The notes: generated from the letters alone by a model not told the origin. A DNA stretch of 64,000 bases from Leptospira ainazelensis (GCF_016918785.1 NZ_JAFFPT010000072.1:124001-188000); one strand, 5' to 3'; positions 42,317 to 52,429 are shown, numbered from the stretch's first letter. Numbers and translations are program-made.

Positions 42317-43912
42317 TTGTCCAACGCCGCCTCGCGAAGTATCGCGCTTTCGTTTTATACGTTTTTATCCAGAATCCTCGGTCTTGTGAGAGATCATTTT
42401 ATGGCCGTTTCTTTCGGAACCGGTATGGTCGCCTCCGCGTTTTCGGTCGCTTATCGTTTGCCCAACATGTTTCGGAATCTTTTGGCGGAAGGAACCCTTT
42501 CCCAATCTTTTATGCCGCTTTACGCCGAGTCCGGAAAAATCAGCGAAGAAGAAGCCAAGTTTATGAGCGGCGCCGTTCTTTCGTTTTTATTCTTTATTCT
42601 TTCGCTTCTTGTAGGAGTGATGTTTTTTTTCTCGCCTATTTTTCTTCCGTTTCTCGTGGGAGGAACTCCAGAATATTCTAATTTAGTAATAGAGCTGACC
42701 TATATCCTCTTTTTTCTGATCGTCACAGCCAGTCTTTCCGCGATCTTTATGGCGATTTCGAATTCCAAAAACCGTTTTTTTGTTCCTTCCCTTTCTCCGA
42801 TCATTTTGAACCTGAGTTATCTTTTTGTATTTATCGGTTTGTTTCCTTTTATCAACGATCTTCACGACCGAGTGATTGTTCTTTGTTCGGCGATCGTTAC
42901 GGGTGGGCTTTTGCAGTTTCTCGTTCAGGCCTGGTTTGTCTGGAAAAAAGGGGATATGCCGAAGATCAACTGGAACTGGAAACATCCCGCGATCCGAAAG
43001 ATTTTTCGTTTGATGCTGCCCGCGGCCCTCGGAGGAGGTTTTTATCAACTGAGTCTTCTCGTGGATATCTTTCTCGCCAATTGGGTTCAGAACCACAACC
43101 CGGGTTTGGGTGCGGTCGTGAGTTTGGATTACGCGCAGAGACTCGTTCAACTTCCTACTGGGATCATAGGAGTCGCTTTGGCGACGACAATTCTTCCCGC
43201 GCTTCTTCAATCCTTGAAAAACGAACAGTGGTCCGAGGTGGGAACGGAATTGTCGGCGGCGCTTGAGTTTGCGATCTTTCTTACGGTTCCTGCGGCGATC
43301 GGAATGTCTCTTTTATCCGGATCCATTTTGGATTCCATTTACTTCGGCGGGAAGTGGGATCATCTCGCGACCCACACGGCCGTGTTGCCATTGATTTTTT
43401 ATTCGATCGCGATTCCTTTTTTTAGCATCAATAAGATTTTAATTTCTTCCTATTATGCGTTCCAAGACACAAAAACCCCTTTGAAGATTCAGTCCGCATC
43501 CTTTACGATCAATATCGTATTGAATCTTTCTCTTGTCTGGTTTTTAAAACACTCGGCGATCGCACTCGCATCGGCGATATCGGCATCGATCACCTTTATT
43601 TTATTGGGATCCCTTCTCAAAAAACACAGGGTCGAATTTCCTTGGCTTTCACTTTTGAAAAAAATTTCCAAGATGGTCGTGCCGTTTTTTCTTTTGGGAA
43701 CTTATCTGATCTTTCACAATTTATTCTTATATTCTTCCATTCTAAACTATTTGGAAGAAGGGGGAGTGAGTTACGCGCAGGCTTCCAGGATCAATCTTTG
43801 TATCGTAATTATTCCTGCTATGGCGCTTTTTTTTATTTCGAGTCTCGTTTTTAGAGTGGAAGGGATATACCTCTTGGTGGGAAGGTTTCGTAAAAAACAC
43901 AGGATCGCCTAA
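42317..43912 (+). CDS. murJ: Lipid II flippase MurJ
   Basis: A 531-residue integral membrane protein of the MviN/MurJ family with about 14 hydrophobic segments. The N-terminal signature is SFYTFLSRILGLVRDHFMA and GTGMVASAFSVAYRLPNMFRNLLAEG, and FMPLYAE follows. It flips lipid II across the inner membrane for peptidoglycan synthesis. The TTG start at 42317 directly follows the STAS stop, so translation is coupled, and the sensor/STAS/MurJ order suggests joint control. Confidence 0.95.
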   Translation: MSNAASRSIALSFYTFLSRILGLVRDHFMAVSFGTGMVASAFSVAYRLPNMFRNLLAEGTLSQSFMPLYAESGKISEEEAKFMSGAVLSFLFFILSLLVGVMFFFSPIFLPFLVGGTPEYSNLVIELTYILFFLIVTASLSAIFMAISNSKNRFFVPSLSPIILNLSYLFVFIGLFPFINDLHDRVIVLCSAIVTGGLLQFLVQAWFVWKKGDMPKINWNWKHPAIRKIFRLMLPAALGGGFYQLSLLVDIFLANWVQNHNPGLGAVVSLDYAQRLVQLPTGIIGVALATTILPALLQSLKNEQWSEVGTELSAALEFAIFLTVPAAIGMSLLSGSILDSIYFGGKWDHLATHTAVLPLIFYSIAIPFFSINKILISSYYAFQDTKTPLKIQSASFTINIVLNLSLVWFLKHSAIALASAISASITFILLGSLLKKHRVEFPWLSLLKKISKMVVPFFLLGTYLIFHNLFLYSSILNYLEEGGVSYAQASRINLCIVIIPAMALFFISSLVFRVEGIYLLVGRFRKKHRIA

Positions 43913-43922
43913 CAAAGTTGGA

Positions 43923-44144
43923 ATGAAGTTTACGATTCACGTAAAACCGAACTCAAAAAAAGTCTTTCTTAGAAAAGAGGAGGACGGTTCCATAACGATT
44001 GCGGTTCGTGAACCGGCTTTGGAAGGAAAAGCAAATCAAGCCGTCATCGAAGCGCTTTCGGAAGAATGGAAAGTTCCGAAAAAAAAGATTCGAATTCTCT
44101 CGGGTGAAAAAGGCAAACGAAAGACGGTAGAAATTGATCTGTAA
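43923..44144 (+). CDS. yggU: DUF167/YggU family protein
   Basis: A 73-residue protein: FTIHVKPNSKKVFL, then VREPALEGKANQAVIEAL, then KKKIRILSGEKGKRKTVEID, the complete DUF167 pattern (K-P-x-S, G-x-A-N-x-A). The family is widespread and lacks an agreed function. It lies 10 bases after murJ and its end overlaps the TTG alternative start of the next gene. Confidence 0.92.
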   Translation: MKFTIHVKPNSKKVFLRKEEDGSITIAVREPALEGKANQAVIEALSEEWKVPKKKIRILSGEKGKRKTVEIDL

Positions 44145-44166
44145 AACGTCGATCCGACTCAATACA

Positions 44167-47100
44167 ATGAGAAATTATTTACGGCACGTCCAAAATCTCT
44201 ATTATACTCTATCAGAAAGATCAATCTGCAAGAACCCGTTCCAGTTTTGGTACAGGTTTGTATTTCTTCTATTCCTATTTTTAGCCCCGTCCTTTCTTTG
44301 GTCCCAAACGGAAGATCCTTTCGACGAACTGGTCCGCGAGAAAAAGGAGATTTTCGGAAGTGAAAAGGAAGAAAAATATCCGTTGCGCGCCGGATTTGTG
44401 GATTGGGAGCGCTGGGAAGGACACAGTTCGATTCACTTTTTCTGGTTTGTTCGATATACTGATTACCCGAAATTTAAACAATTTAGAATATTCCCTTTTT
44501 ATAATTCTCTGGAAGCGAAAGCGGGTAACGCCTCTAAAAGTTATCTTTTTCCGTTTTATAGTTATCGGAGCGTAAATCTGGAAGGGGTCGAAGAGAACAC
44601 TTTTTTTTCTCCGCTTTACTACCGGCATAGGGTCGAACCGTCCGGAGGAGGTTCCGGGTATCGAGAGTCCACGAGATTTTTTTGGGTAGGATTTAACTCA
44701 AGTTCATCGGGACCGGGGTTTGAAAAAAGTTTTTCGATGTTTCCCGGTTTTTTTCCCTTGATCGCGAGGGAGAATGAATTGATCAACGGAGTCAGATCGA
44801 CTTCGACGGTGATTCTTCCCTTGCTCTTTTTCAACAAGGAGTCTTCGGAAGAATCCAAAACGACTCTGACCCTGTTTCAGTGGGGGCACGATTTGGAAAA
44901 AAGATTTTTCCGATTTTTACCTTTGATTTATTATTCGACCCAAAAAGTAAGAGAGGACTATTCGTTTACTTTTTTTCCCTTTTATCATCAATCCAGATCG
45001 AATCGCGAATCCAAGAAGTTCTCGATCTATTCTCCGATTTGGTTTCAAGACGAGGAAAAAACGAGCGACTCATATTTTGAATATTCTTTTAGTCCGATCG
45101 GTTGGTACAAATCAAAGTCGATTTCTCTACGTTCGGAAACTACGAAGTTTTTATTTCTTCCTTTGGCTTTGTACTTACAGGAAGACGGCGAAAATTACAA
45201 AATCAGAAACTTTCTTATCTTTCAGTGGGGAAAGGATAAGGACTGGAGTTATTTTCGGGTTTTGCCCTTGGTCTATTGGTCCGGAAGTAAAAATCAACCC
45301 GATTCCAGTTTCACCGTTTTTCCGATCGTCTTTTACAAAGAAAATTCTCATTTCAGCATATTTCCCTTGTATCACCACAACTACAACGGAGAAGAGTTTA
45401 CACAGTTTATTTTTCCTCTGCTCTATTATCGCAAGGACGCAAAGGAATATTCCGAAAATTTTTTGATCAATACGTATTGGAAGACTGACAAAGAGGGATT
45501 GTCCGCACTTACGGTCTTTCCGTTTTACTTTTCCTGGATGGATCGCGACAAGTCCGTAAGCCGGGCCGGACCTCTTTTTTATCAGTATCGATCCGAAGAA
45601 GTCTATCACGATTACTATTTGAATACGTATTTCAAACGAGAACGGGGAAAAGGTTTGACCGAGTTGATCAGCGCTCCTTTTCTTTTTTACAAAAAGAATT
45701 CTTATCTTACCGTTTTACCTTTGTATCATCACAGCTATGACGGAGATAATTTTACGCAGCTCTCACTTTTACCCGTTCCGATATATCGACATACTCGCGG
45801 AAAAGAATCGGAGACATTGGTTTTAAATACTTATTGGAGTAAGGATACAAAGGGAGAATACCTTTCGTCCTTTGTCTTTCCGTTTTACTTTCATAAAAAG
45901 AATTCTTATCTTGCGATGCCATTACTTCTTTTTTTCCAGAACGGATCCCAAACTGAAAAAATAACCATTGCCCCTTTTTATTATAAATACTATTCCGCGA
46001 CCGAAGACGAATTGTTTATACTCGGCTACCACGAATACGGTTCGAAAGATTCTTCCTTTCAAAGGTTTTATCCGTTCTATTATTCTTCGGAATCGAAAAC
46101 CGGGGATTCCTTTTTGGGTCTAGCGGGTTTGTATTATCGCTGGAAGGATCCTACGGGTGAGACGACTACAAGAACCATTCTTCCGTTACACTACTATCAA
46201 AAAAATGAATATAATCTCTGGTTGCCTTTTTATGCTCGATTCGGCGGGGAAGATCGGGATTACGTTTCCTTGAGTCCGATTCACTTTCGACTTCGTTCTC
46301 CGAACGTGGATCGAGACTGGATTTTGCTCTATTATTCTTCCGAAAACAGAGAGGAAAAAACAAGTTCGAATTTTGTCGCACCGTTTTATTGGCAATGGAA
46401 GAATCCGGATTCGAGAGGAGATATTTTTCTTCCCGCCTATCTCAAATACTACGAGAAGAATAAAAATCTGGAACTCTACTTTGGCGGCGTTTCGATCTCC
46501 CAAACTGGAGGTAAGTTTGACGCTTCTTTGAAATCTGGCGAATCGGGAAAAGAATTCTACGTCGATTTGGATTACGCGTTTATTTATAATCTTTTTAGCG
46601 TTTCCCTGCGTAAGGAACTTTCCAATCCTCTTACGTTTTTTGGCGATGAAAAAAAAGAGGAACCGGTTCCGGTTTCTCCGCAGGTGAAGAATCAAAAAGG
46701 TCGCGATACAAAAAAGGAAGTTCGAATCGCGGTCGTGGGGGAAGAGAAAGAACCGAATTCGCCGAAAGAAACTTCGAACTTTGTTTCTTATAAAAAATTA
46801 GCGAGAGAAAATTCAAGAAATTATTTCGGTTGGGAAGCGTTATTCGGAATCGCGAGCTATCAATCCGGAGACGATAAAAAACACTTTCGAATTCTTCCGC
46901 TCGGTTGGTTTACTTGGGGAAAAAACAATGAAGACAAAATTTTCGCGTTTCCGCTTCCTTTGCCGACTTTTTGGGGAACCATCGGGGACGAATCCTATCG
47001 GGTTGTGTTTCCTCTTTACGCCGAACAAAAAAAAGGGGCGGACTTTGTCCGTTCTTTCGGAATTTTTCTTTTTGTTACGGAACAGGATAAGGATCGAAAG

Positions 47101-49797
47101 GAATATTCAGTTCTCTGGCCTCTGATCCGTTATTCAAAGTCGAAAGAGGAAGTCGCTTATCGTTTTTTTCCGTTCTTTGCTCATAAGGAATCGGCCTCCT
47201 CTTTGGAAACAAAAAGTATCTTCTTTTACCGTTCGAAGGAAAAGACGGGAACTTATGAACATTCTTCCTTTCACGGGATTTTATTTCCTTTCTATCAGGC
47301 TTCCGAAGATTACAACCATTCGAACGGGAACAACAACGGCTCCGGTTACAGTTTGTTCTTTCCGTTCTATTTTAGAAACTACGAAGATCGTTCGGTCTCC
47401 GGAAATCCCGTTTTGACCGAGAGAAATCTTTATACTCCTCTTTTTCTATATTCTTCCAGCGAAGACGTCTCCTTAAAAAGAAAAAGTTCCTCTTTTTTAA
47501 GCCCTTTATATTACAGCCGATCAAACGAAGAAATCGTATTCGATAAACCGAATGTTTCCGAACTGAACTTTTTGCTTCCGGTTCCTTTTGTTTTGTGGGG
47601 GAGGGAGAATGACGAAAGATATCGTTTTGTTTTGGGTCATTACAGTTCTTCCTCGTTAGACGCTTCTTCCTGGAATTTTCTTCTCCTCACGGGGGCATCG
47701 AAGCTGAAACAAGGAGAGAAAGAAGAAGTCTCCTCTTTTTATGTCTTTCCTTTTTATTTCGGCAAAAGAATCAACGAAGGCGAGGATTGGAAGTTTAAGT
47801 CGGATACAGTACCTTTCTTTTATTCCGCGAAACGGACTCCGGATTCTTACGACGCGACGTTCGCGTTGATCTTTCATTATAGAAAGAATTCTCTGACTCA
47901 AGAGGAAAGGCTTCTTCTTCCTCCGTTTATTTATTACGAAAAGGAAAGAACCCCTTTCGGGCAGATCGATTCCACCGTGTATTCGCTTTTGTATGTTCAC
48001 AAGAGTTTGAAGCAGGGAAGTTCAAAACTCATAGATTCTAACGATAATACCTTCTATACGATCTTTCCGATCCCTCTTTTTTATACCTATGAAAATGTGA
48101 AGGAAAACGGAACCAGGACCGAGACAAACGGTTGGACTTGGATGTTTTTGGCGAACGTAGAACAGAAAAATTTTCCGATTCTTAAAAAGCAAACTTTCGA
48201 ATTTAAGATGTTTCTCGGTCTTTTAGGAGGTTATTCTTCGGAAGTCGAACCGAACAAAAGCAAACGTTCTTGGAATGTCTCCTTATTCTTTTTTCGAAAG
48301 ACGGAACAGGAAAACGGAAATCAAATCTATTCTTCCAGTATGATTCCGATTCTTTATTCGAACGAAGTGACTCCGACTTCCTCCGAAACGAATTTTTTGC
48401 TTATCGCCGGAAGTAGAACCGATCAAAAAAACGGGCTCAAACGTTTTATGTTTCTTCCTTTTTGGTATCAAAAAGAAGAGGTCACTCGAAAGGGTTACGT
48501 GGATTACACAACTTTTACTCCCGTTTTCTTTCAGACAAAATCCGTTCAGGAAGGTAATGGCTCAAATCTTTACGTGAATCGATTTTATCCGATTCTTCCT
48601 TTGCCCTTGCTCCATACGTTTGAGGAACGTATTCGCGAGGACAAAGTAAAAAAGGACGTTTGGGGTTTTGACTGGTTGTTTTTAGCGAACTATAAAAACA
48701 CACAGTATCTTCATAACGGATCCGAATCCGTTTCTTTTAAAGCGGCGCTTGCACTTTTCGGATATGAGAAAAATGGAATGGAGGAAGAACACGAAACGAG
48801 CTCGTATCTGTTTCCTCTTTTCTTTTACAAAAGTTCCGATCACAAGGACTACGATTATTACCGTTGGATCGTTCCGATCGTAAGTTATCGGAGTTTTAAC
48901 GAAAGACAGGGAAAAATCCGTTCCCACACAAATCTGTTCGGAATTCTTCTGAATTACAAACGCGACGACGAGGTCGGAAGCAAAAGTTTGTATCTATTTC
49001 CCTCGTTTTATTATTCCAGCGAAAGAAACGGAGGTGAAAAAACGTTTCTTTTGTTTCCTCTTGTTTACACTTCCTTTAACGAAGGAAATGAATATTCATT
49101 TTTCTTAATGGGATACTATCAGGGAAGAAACACTACGAGCAATCGTTATAATTTTCTTTATCTTGTGGACATTGAATCCTCGTTGTCGGAACAAAGAAGA
49201 GAGTTGTCCTTGTTTTTAGGCGCATTTCATTCCGAATTTAAAAAAGATAGAACCCGCTGGTCCGTACTCGGCGGGATTTTAGCGGGATACGAGTCGACTC
49301 CTCAGCTGACGGATTGGAACTTTCTTTGGATTCATTATCTCAATTCTCCCCAGGAAAGAATTCAGAACTTTCTTCCGATCTATCGATACAGCGAAACCGA
49401 AGAAGGTTATTCCTTTTTACTTCCGCCGGCTCTTACCTATCATTCGAAAGATAGGGACGGCTCTCTCACGTTAGGCGGCTTTGGACTCGTTTATTACAAC
49501 AACCGTTCCGAAATTTACAAAGAGGAATCGACAAAGGTTTTGGGAGGACTTTTTTACTTTTCCGAAACGAAAGCGGAACGGGGTTTTAGAAATCGGGGAA
49601 TCTTCGGTTTTCCGGCGATCGGGGGCCTTATCTGGAATCATGAATACGAGACCCAGACCGGATATGAGAAAACTTCCTTTTTTAAATTTATTTATAGCAG
49701 AACTAGGACGGCGAAGGGAGTGACCTACAGCCGAGTTCTCGGAGTAGATTGGGTTCGAGTATTTGGGGGAGGAAGTAGTCCGGAAAAAACGGATTAG
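44167..49797 (+). CDS. Giant exported aromatic-rich repeat protein
   Basis: About 1,876 residues from ATG 44167 (TTG at 44134 is an alternative). A signal peptide (FVFLLFLFLAPSFLWSQ) precedes a chain of dozens of degenerate repeats of roughly 20-45 residues built round F/L-P-L/F-Y/F-Y/F motifs (SYLFPFYSYRS, LTVFPFYFSW, LTVLPLYHHSY, TVFPIVFYKEN), alternating with charged turns. A Lys/Glu/Pro-rich linker near residues 830-880 splits it into two repeat blocks. Alternating aromatic strands suggest an outer-membrane or surface beta structure. I do not recognise a family. Codon use is like its neighbours, with no frameshift. Confidence 0.8.
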   Translation: MRNYLRHVQNLYYTLSERSICKNPFQFWYRFVFLLFLFLAPSFLWSQTEDPFDELVREKKEIFGSEKEEKYPLRAGFVDWERWEGHSSIHFFWFVRYTDYPKFKQFRIFPFYNSLEAKAGNASKSYLFPFYSYRSVNLEGVEENTFFSPLYYRHRVEPSGGGSGYRESTRFFWVGFNSSSSGPGFEKSFSMFPGFFPLIARENELINGVRSTSTVILPLLFFNKESSEESKTTLTLFQWGHDLEKRFFRFLPLIYYSTQKVREDYSFTFFPFYHQSRSNRESKKFSIYSPIWFQDEEKTSDSYFEYSFSPIGWYKSKSISLRSETTKFLFLPLALYLQEDGENYKIRNFLIFQWGKDKDWSYFRVLPLVYWSGSKNQPDSSFTVFPIVFYKENSHFSIFPLYHHNYNGEEFTQFIFPLLYYRKDAKEYSENFLINTYWKTDKEGLSALTVFPFYFSWMDRDKSVSRAGPLFYQYRSEEVYHDYYLNTYFKRERGKGLTELISAPFLFYKKNSYLTVLPLYHHSYDGDNFTQLSLLPVPIYRHTRGKESETLVLNTYWSKDTKGEYLSSFVFPFYFHKKNSYLAMPLLLFFQNGSQTEKITIAPFYYKYYSATEDELFILGYHEYGSKDSSFQRFYPFYYSSESKTGDSFLGLAGLYYRWKDPTGETTTRTILPLHYYQKNEYNLWLPFYARFGGEDRDYVSLSPIHFRLRSPNVDRDWILLYYSSENREEKTSSNFVAPFYWQWKNPDSRGDIFLPAYLKYYEKNKNLELYFGGVSISQTGGKFDASLKSGESGKEFYVDLDYAFIYNLFSVSLRKELSNPLTFFGDEKKEEPVPVSPQVKNQKGRDTKKEVRIAVVGEEKEPNSPKETSNFVSYKKLARENSRNYFGWEALFGIASYQSGDDKKHFRILPLGWFTWGKNNEDKIFAFPLPLPTFWGTIGDESYRVVFPLYAEQKKGADFVRSFGIFLFVTEQDKDRKEYSVLWPLIRYSKSKEEVAYRFFPFFAHKESASSLETKSIFFYRSKEKTGTYEHSSFHGILFPFYQASEDYNHSNGNNNGSGYSLFFPFYFRNYEDRSVSGNPVLTERNLYTPLFLYSSSEDVSLKRKSSSFLSPLYYSRSNEEIVFDKPNVSELNFLLPVPFVLWGRENDERYRFVLGHYSSSSLDASSWNFLLLTGASKLKQGEKEEVSSFYVFPFYFGKRINEGEDWKFKSDTVPFFYSAKRTPDSYDATFALIFHYRKNSLTQEERLLLPPFIYYEKERTPFGQIDSTVYSLLYVHKSLKQGSSKLIDSNDNTFYTIFPIPLFYTYENVKENGTRTETNGWTWMFLANVEQKNFPILKKQTFEFKMFLGLLGGYSSEVEPNKSKRSWNVSLFFFRKTEQENGNQIYSSSMIPILYSNEVTPTSSETNFLLIAGSRTDQKNGLKRFMFLPFWYQKEEVTRKGYVDYTTFTPVFFQTKSVQEGNGSNLYVNRFYPILPLPLLHTFEERIREDKVKKDVWGFDWLFLANYKNTQYLHNGSESVSFKAALALFGYEKNGMEEEHETSSYLFPLFFYKSSDHKDYDYYRWIVPIVSYRSFNERQGKIRSHTNLFGILLNYKRDDEVGSKSLYLFPSFYYSSERNGGEKTFLLFPLVYTSFNEGNEYSFFLMGYYQGRNTTSNRYNFLYLVDIESSLSEQRRELSLFLGAFHSEFKKDRTRWSVLGGILAGYESTPQLTDWNFLWIHYLNSPQERIQNFLPIYRYSETEEGYSFLLPPALTYHSKDRDGSLTLGGFGLVYYNNRSEIYKEESTKVLGGLFYFSETKAERGFRNRGIFGFPAIGGLIWNHEYETQTGYEKTSFFKFIYSRTRTAKGVTYSRVLGVDWVRVFGGGSSPEKTD

Positions 49798-49813
49798 ACC
49801 GCCGGGAAAGGGG

Positions 49814-50064
49814 CATGACCTTACCCACAAAGTGAACTGAACCTTTAAATGAATTTGTCGTAACTACGACAATCCTCCGTGAAACGAAATCCCCGCCCAA
49901 ATTTCGGGTGGAGGGGCGGGATGGTGGAAAACTCGGACGACTTTGCTCTATCAGAAAATCATTATTTTGCAAGTAAAAAATCTCAATTGTAGGAACTCCT
50001 ACAAAAATTAAAATTGGGATCCCCTGATTCGAATTCGCTTTCTTAACTTGTGGGTAAGGTTATG
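49814..50064 (+). mobile_element. MITE-like repeat, locus E, with terminal inverted repeats
   Basis: The most complete copy. The left end CATGACCTTACCCACAA (49814-49830) and right end TTGTGGGTAAGGTTATG (50048-50064) are inverted repeats matching at 16 of 17 positions. Inside are palindromes at 49855-49872 and 49987-50004, the GC-rich hairpin, CTCTATCAGAAAA and TTTGCAAGTA. It is 251 bp with no coding capacity, consistent with a non-autonomous mobile element. No clean target-site duplication is seen. Confidence 0.75.
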
Positions 50065-50083
50065 GGAAACAGGAATCCGCTAT

Positions 50084-52222
50084 TCAAACTCCGTTTTGTT
50101 TCCAATTGATTCCGATGATCGAGATATCGTCCTGTTTTGCGACTCCGGATAAGAATTTTTCCTGTTCGCTTAACAAAGAGTCGATTCCTTCTCGAAGCGG
50201 TTTGGAATCCATAGAGTGAATGATTTTTTCGACTCTGTCTTCGCCGAATTCCTCTTTCTCACTGTTCCACTGTTCAACAAGTCCGTCCGTAAAAAGTACA
50301 AGTTTGGAATCCGGTCTGATTTTGATTTCGTTTGACGTGTATTCCGTTTTAGAGATGGCTCCGACGATTCGTCCCGTTTTTTCCAGTTTTACGATTTTGT
50401 CCCCGAAAATCAGATATTGAGGAATATGACCTGCGGACGCGTAACGAACGTTTCCGGAATTCGTATCGATATCGAGCACGATACAAGTGAAGAATTGATT
50501 CAAATTTTTGAATGTATTTAGAAATTCGTTGTTTAGGTGATACAAAATTTCAGTGACGCTGTAAATTCCCCGTTTGAGGGATTCGTAGATGGCTTTAATC
50601 GCCATAGTGATTAGGGCGGCTTGTATTCCGTGACCGGTCGCGTCCGCAAGGAAAAATCGGGTCAGTCCGGGACGTAGTTCCATGATGTCGAAAAAATCCC
50701 CTCCGACTTCGCTCAGTGGCAGATAACGTATGATAATCTCAAGTTCCCCGATGGTTCTATCTTTTTGAGAGATGATTCCCGACTGGATTTTTTTTGCCGT
50801 CGAAAGATCGTTTTGAATCAGATTGAGGTTCTCTTCGAGTTGTTTTGTGAGCATCTCCTTTTCTTTGATGTTCATCCGGATTCTTCCCAAAACGGAGTTG
50901 TATCGTTCGGCGATCTGACCGACTTCAGTGAAAGGTTCGATGGAAAGATCCTTGCTGAGATCACCCGTTCTTTTTTGATACTCCATCTCGAGAAAAAGAT
51001 CTATGAGTTCGGTAGTGGCCCTGTGTTCGGTATAGTTCAGACCTTTTTGTTCGTTCAGTTCGGAAACTCGAAACTTAAAAAAACGATTGGTCAAACCGAG
51101 GATGAGATAACTCAATCCGAAGGCAAGAGCGCAACAAGTTAGAATTCCGATACCTTGCACTTGGATCTGTTCCCACCGTGTGAGGCCGGTTCCCAAAACT
51201 TCCAGATTTCCAAACAAACCGACAGCGATCGTTCCCCAAACCCCTGCGGCGAGATGTACGGGGATGGCTCCGACCGCGTCGTCGATTTGCAGTCTATCCA
51301 AAAGAGTTCTCGTTTCATACATGATGATACCCGCGACAAAACCGATAAAGACCGAATCTATGGAATTGACCGCGTGACAGGATGCGGTGATCGCGACAAG
51401 ACCGGCTAACGCTCCGTTTAGGGGAAGAGTCGCCTCCGCATACTGAAGCCGGATCCATCCATAGATAAGGGAAGCCGCCATACCGCTCGCGGCGGCGAAC
51501 ATCGTGTTGACGATGATCTTGGGTACGGAGGCAGTGAACGCTAACGTGCTTCCTCCGTTAAAGCCGATCCATCCGAGCCAAAGAATCAGAGTTCCAAGCA
51601 TCGCAAGAGGAAGGTTGTGTCCCGTGATATAACGAACCGATCCGTCGGCTCCGTATCTTCCGGAACGATTGCCTAGGAGGAGCATCGCCGCGAGTCCCAC
51701 CCAACCCCCGACGCTGTGAACGACCGTCGAACCGGCGAAATCGACAAAACCCATTTTACCGAGCCAACCCGTTGCGGTTTCCCAGTTGAGTAGATCCTTT
51801 CCCCAAACCCAATGACCGAAGATCGGATAAATAATTGCCGAGATAACAATCGTGACTACTATATAAGCGCCGAATTTCATACGTTCGGCGACGGCTCCCG
51901 AAACGATTGTCGCCGCCGTACCGCAAAACATGAGTTGAAACAAAAAGAAGACCGCTATTTCAGGATGCGCCGTTGAAAATTCGGGAAAGAAAGAATCGGA
52001 TCCGATAAAACCTAAGGAACTCGTTCCAAACATAAGACCGAATCCTACGGAGTAGAAGATGAGAGTCGCGATTCCGAAATCGGTGATGTTTTTGATGGCG
52101 ACATTGATCGAGTTTTTAGTCCGCGTAAGTCCGGATTCAAGACAAAGAAAACCCGCCTGCATAAAAAAAACAAGTCCGGATGAAAGGATGATCCAAAGTA
52201 TGTCGAAATTTGTCTTAGGCAT
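50084..52222 (-). CDS. Ammonium transporter fused to PP2C/SpoIIE phosphatase
   Basis: A 712-residue fusion. Residues 1-385 are a full Amt/Mep/Rh channel with about 11 membrane segments and both pore histidines (H169 in STVVHSVGGW, H323 in AIPVHLAAGVWG). A linker (about 390-460) is followed by a coiled coil (MLTKQLEENLNLIQNDLSTA), then a SpoIIE-type PP2C phosphatase (about 480-712) with EVGGDFFD, LADATGHG, LFTDGLVEQ and DDISIIGI. The architecture implies that ammonium binding or transport controls a phosphatase acting on a STAS-type target. It is divergent from ald. Confidence 0.93.
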   Translation of the reverse strand: MPKTNFDILWIILSSGLVFFMQAGFLCLESGLTRTKNSINVAIKNITDFGIATLIFYSVGFGLMFGTSSLGFIGSDSFFPEFSTAHPEIAVFFLFQLMFCGTAATIVSGAVAERMKFGAYIVVTIVISAIIYPIFGHWVWGKDLLNWETATGWLGKMGFVDFAGSTVVHSVGGWVGLAAMLLLGNRSGRYGADGSVRYITGHNLPLAMLGTLILWLGWIGFNGGSTLAFTASVPKIIVNTMFAAASGMAASLIYGWIRLQYAEATLPLNGALAGLVAITASCHAVNSIDSVFIGFVAGIIMYETRTLLDRLQIDDAVGAIPVHLAAGVWGTIAVGLFGNLEVLGTGLTRWEQIQVQGIGILTCCALAFGLSYLILGLTNRFFKFRVSELNEQKGLNYTEHRATTELIDLFLEMEYQKRTGDLSKDLSIEPFTEVGQIAERYNSVLGRIRMNIKEKEMLTKQLEENLNLIQNDLSTAKKIQSGIISQKDRTIGELEIIIRYLPLSEVGGDFFDIMELRPGLTRFFLADATGHGIQAALITMAIKAIYESLKRGIYSVTEILYHLNNEFLNTFKNLNQFFTCIVLDIDTNSGNVRYASAGHIPQYLIFGDKIVKLEKTGRIVGAISKTEYTSNEIKIRPDSKLVLFTDGLVEQWNSEKEEFGEDRVEKIIHSMDSKPLREGIDSLLSEQEKFLSGVAKQDDISIIGINWKQNGV

Positions 52223-52346
52223 CTGCGTCTTTTGTCTTTCAGACGAATAAAGTTTGCAAGAATCATTTTATGATTTTCGTTTTTACTAATAATTCTTAAC
52301 TTTTTAAAGTTTGTAAGAACGTTATGCTATGCTTATAAATGAGGCA

Positions 52347-52429
52347 TTCTGATTTTTATAGAATCAGAAACGTCAGTTTTAGGGCTGTTATTCCTACGGC
52401 CCTAAAAGGCTCGGTGGATTGAAGAGCCT
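52347..52429 (+). promoter_or_regulatory. Three consecutive hairpins upstream of ald
   Basis: TTCTGATT/AATCAGAA (8 bp), TTTTAGGGC/GCCCTAAAA (9 bp) and AGGCTC/GAGCCT (6 bp) follow one another between the divergent amt-phosphatase and ald. No riboswitch class is recognised. The remaining 52223-52346 and 52430-52664 are AT-rich and should hold the two promoters. Confidence 0.45.
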
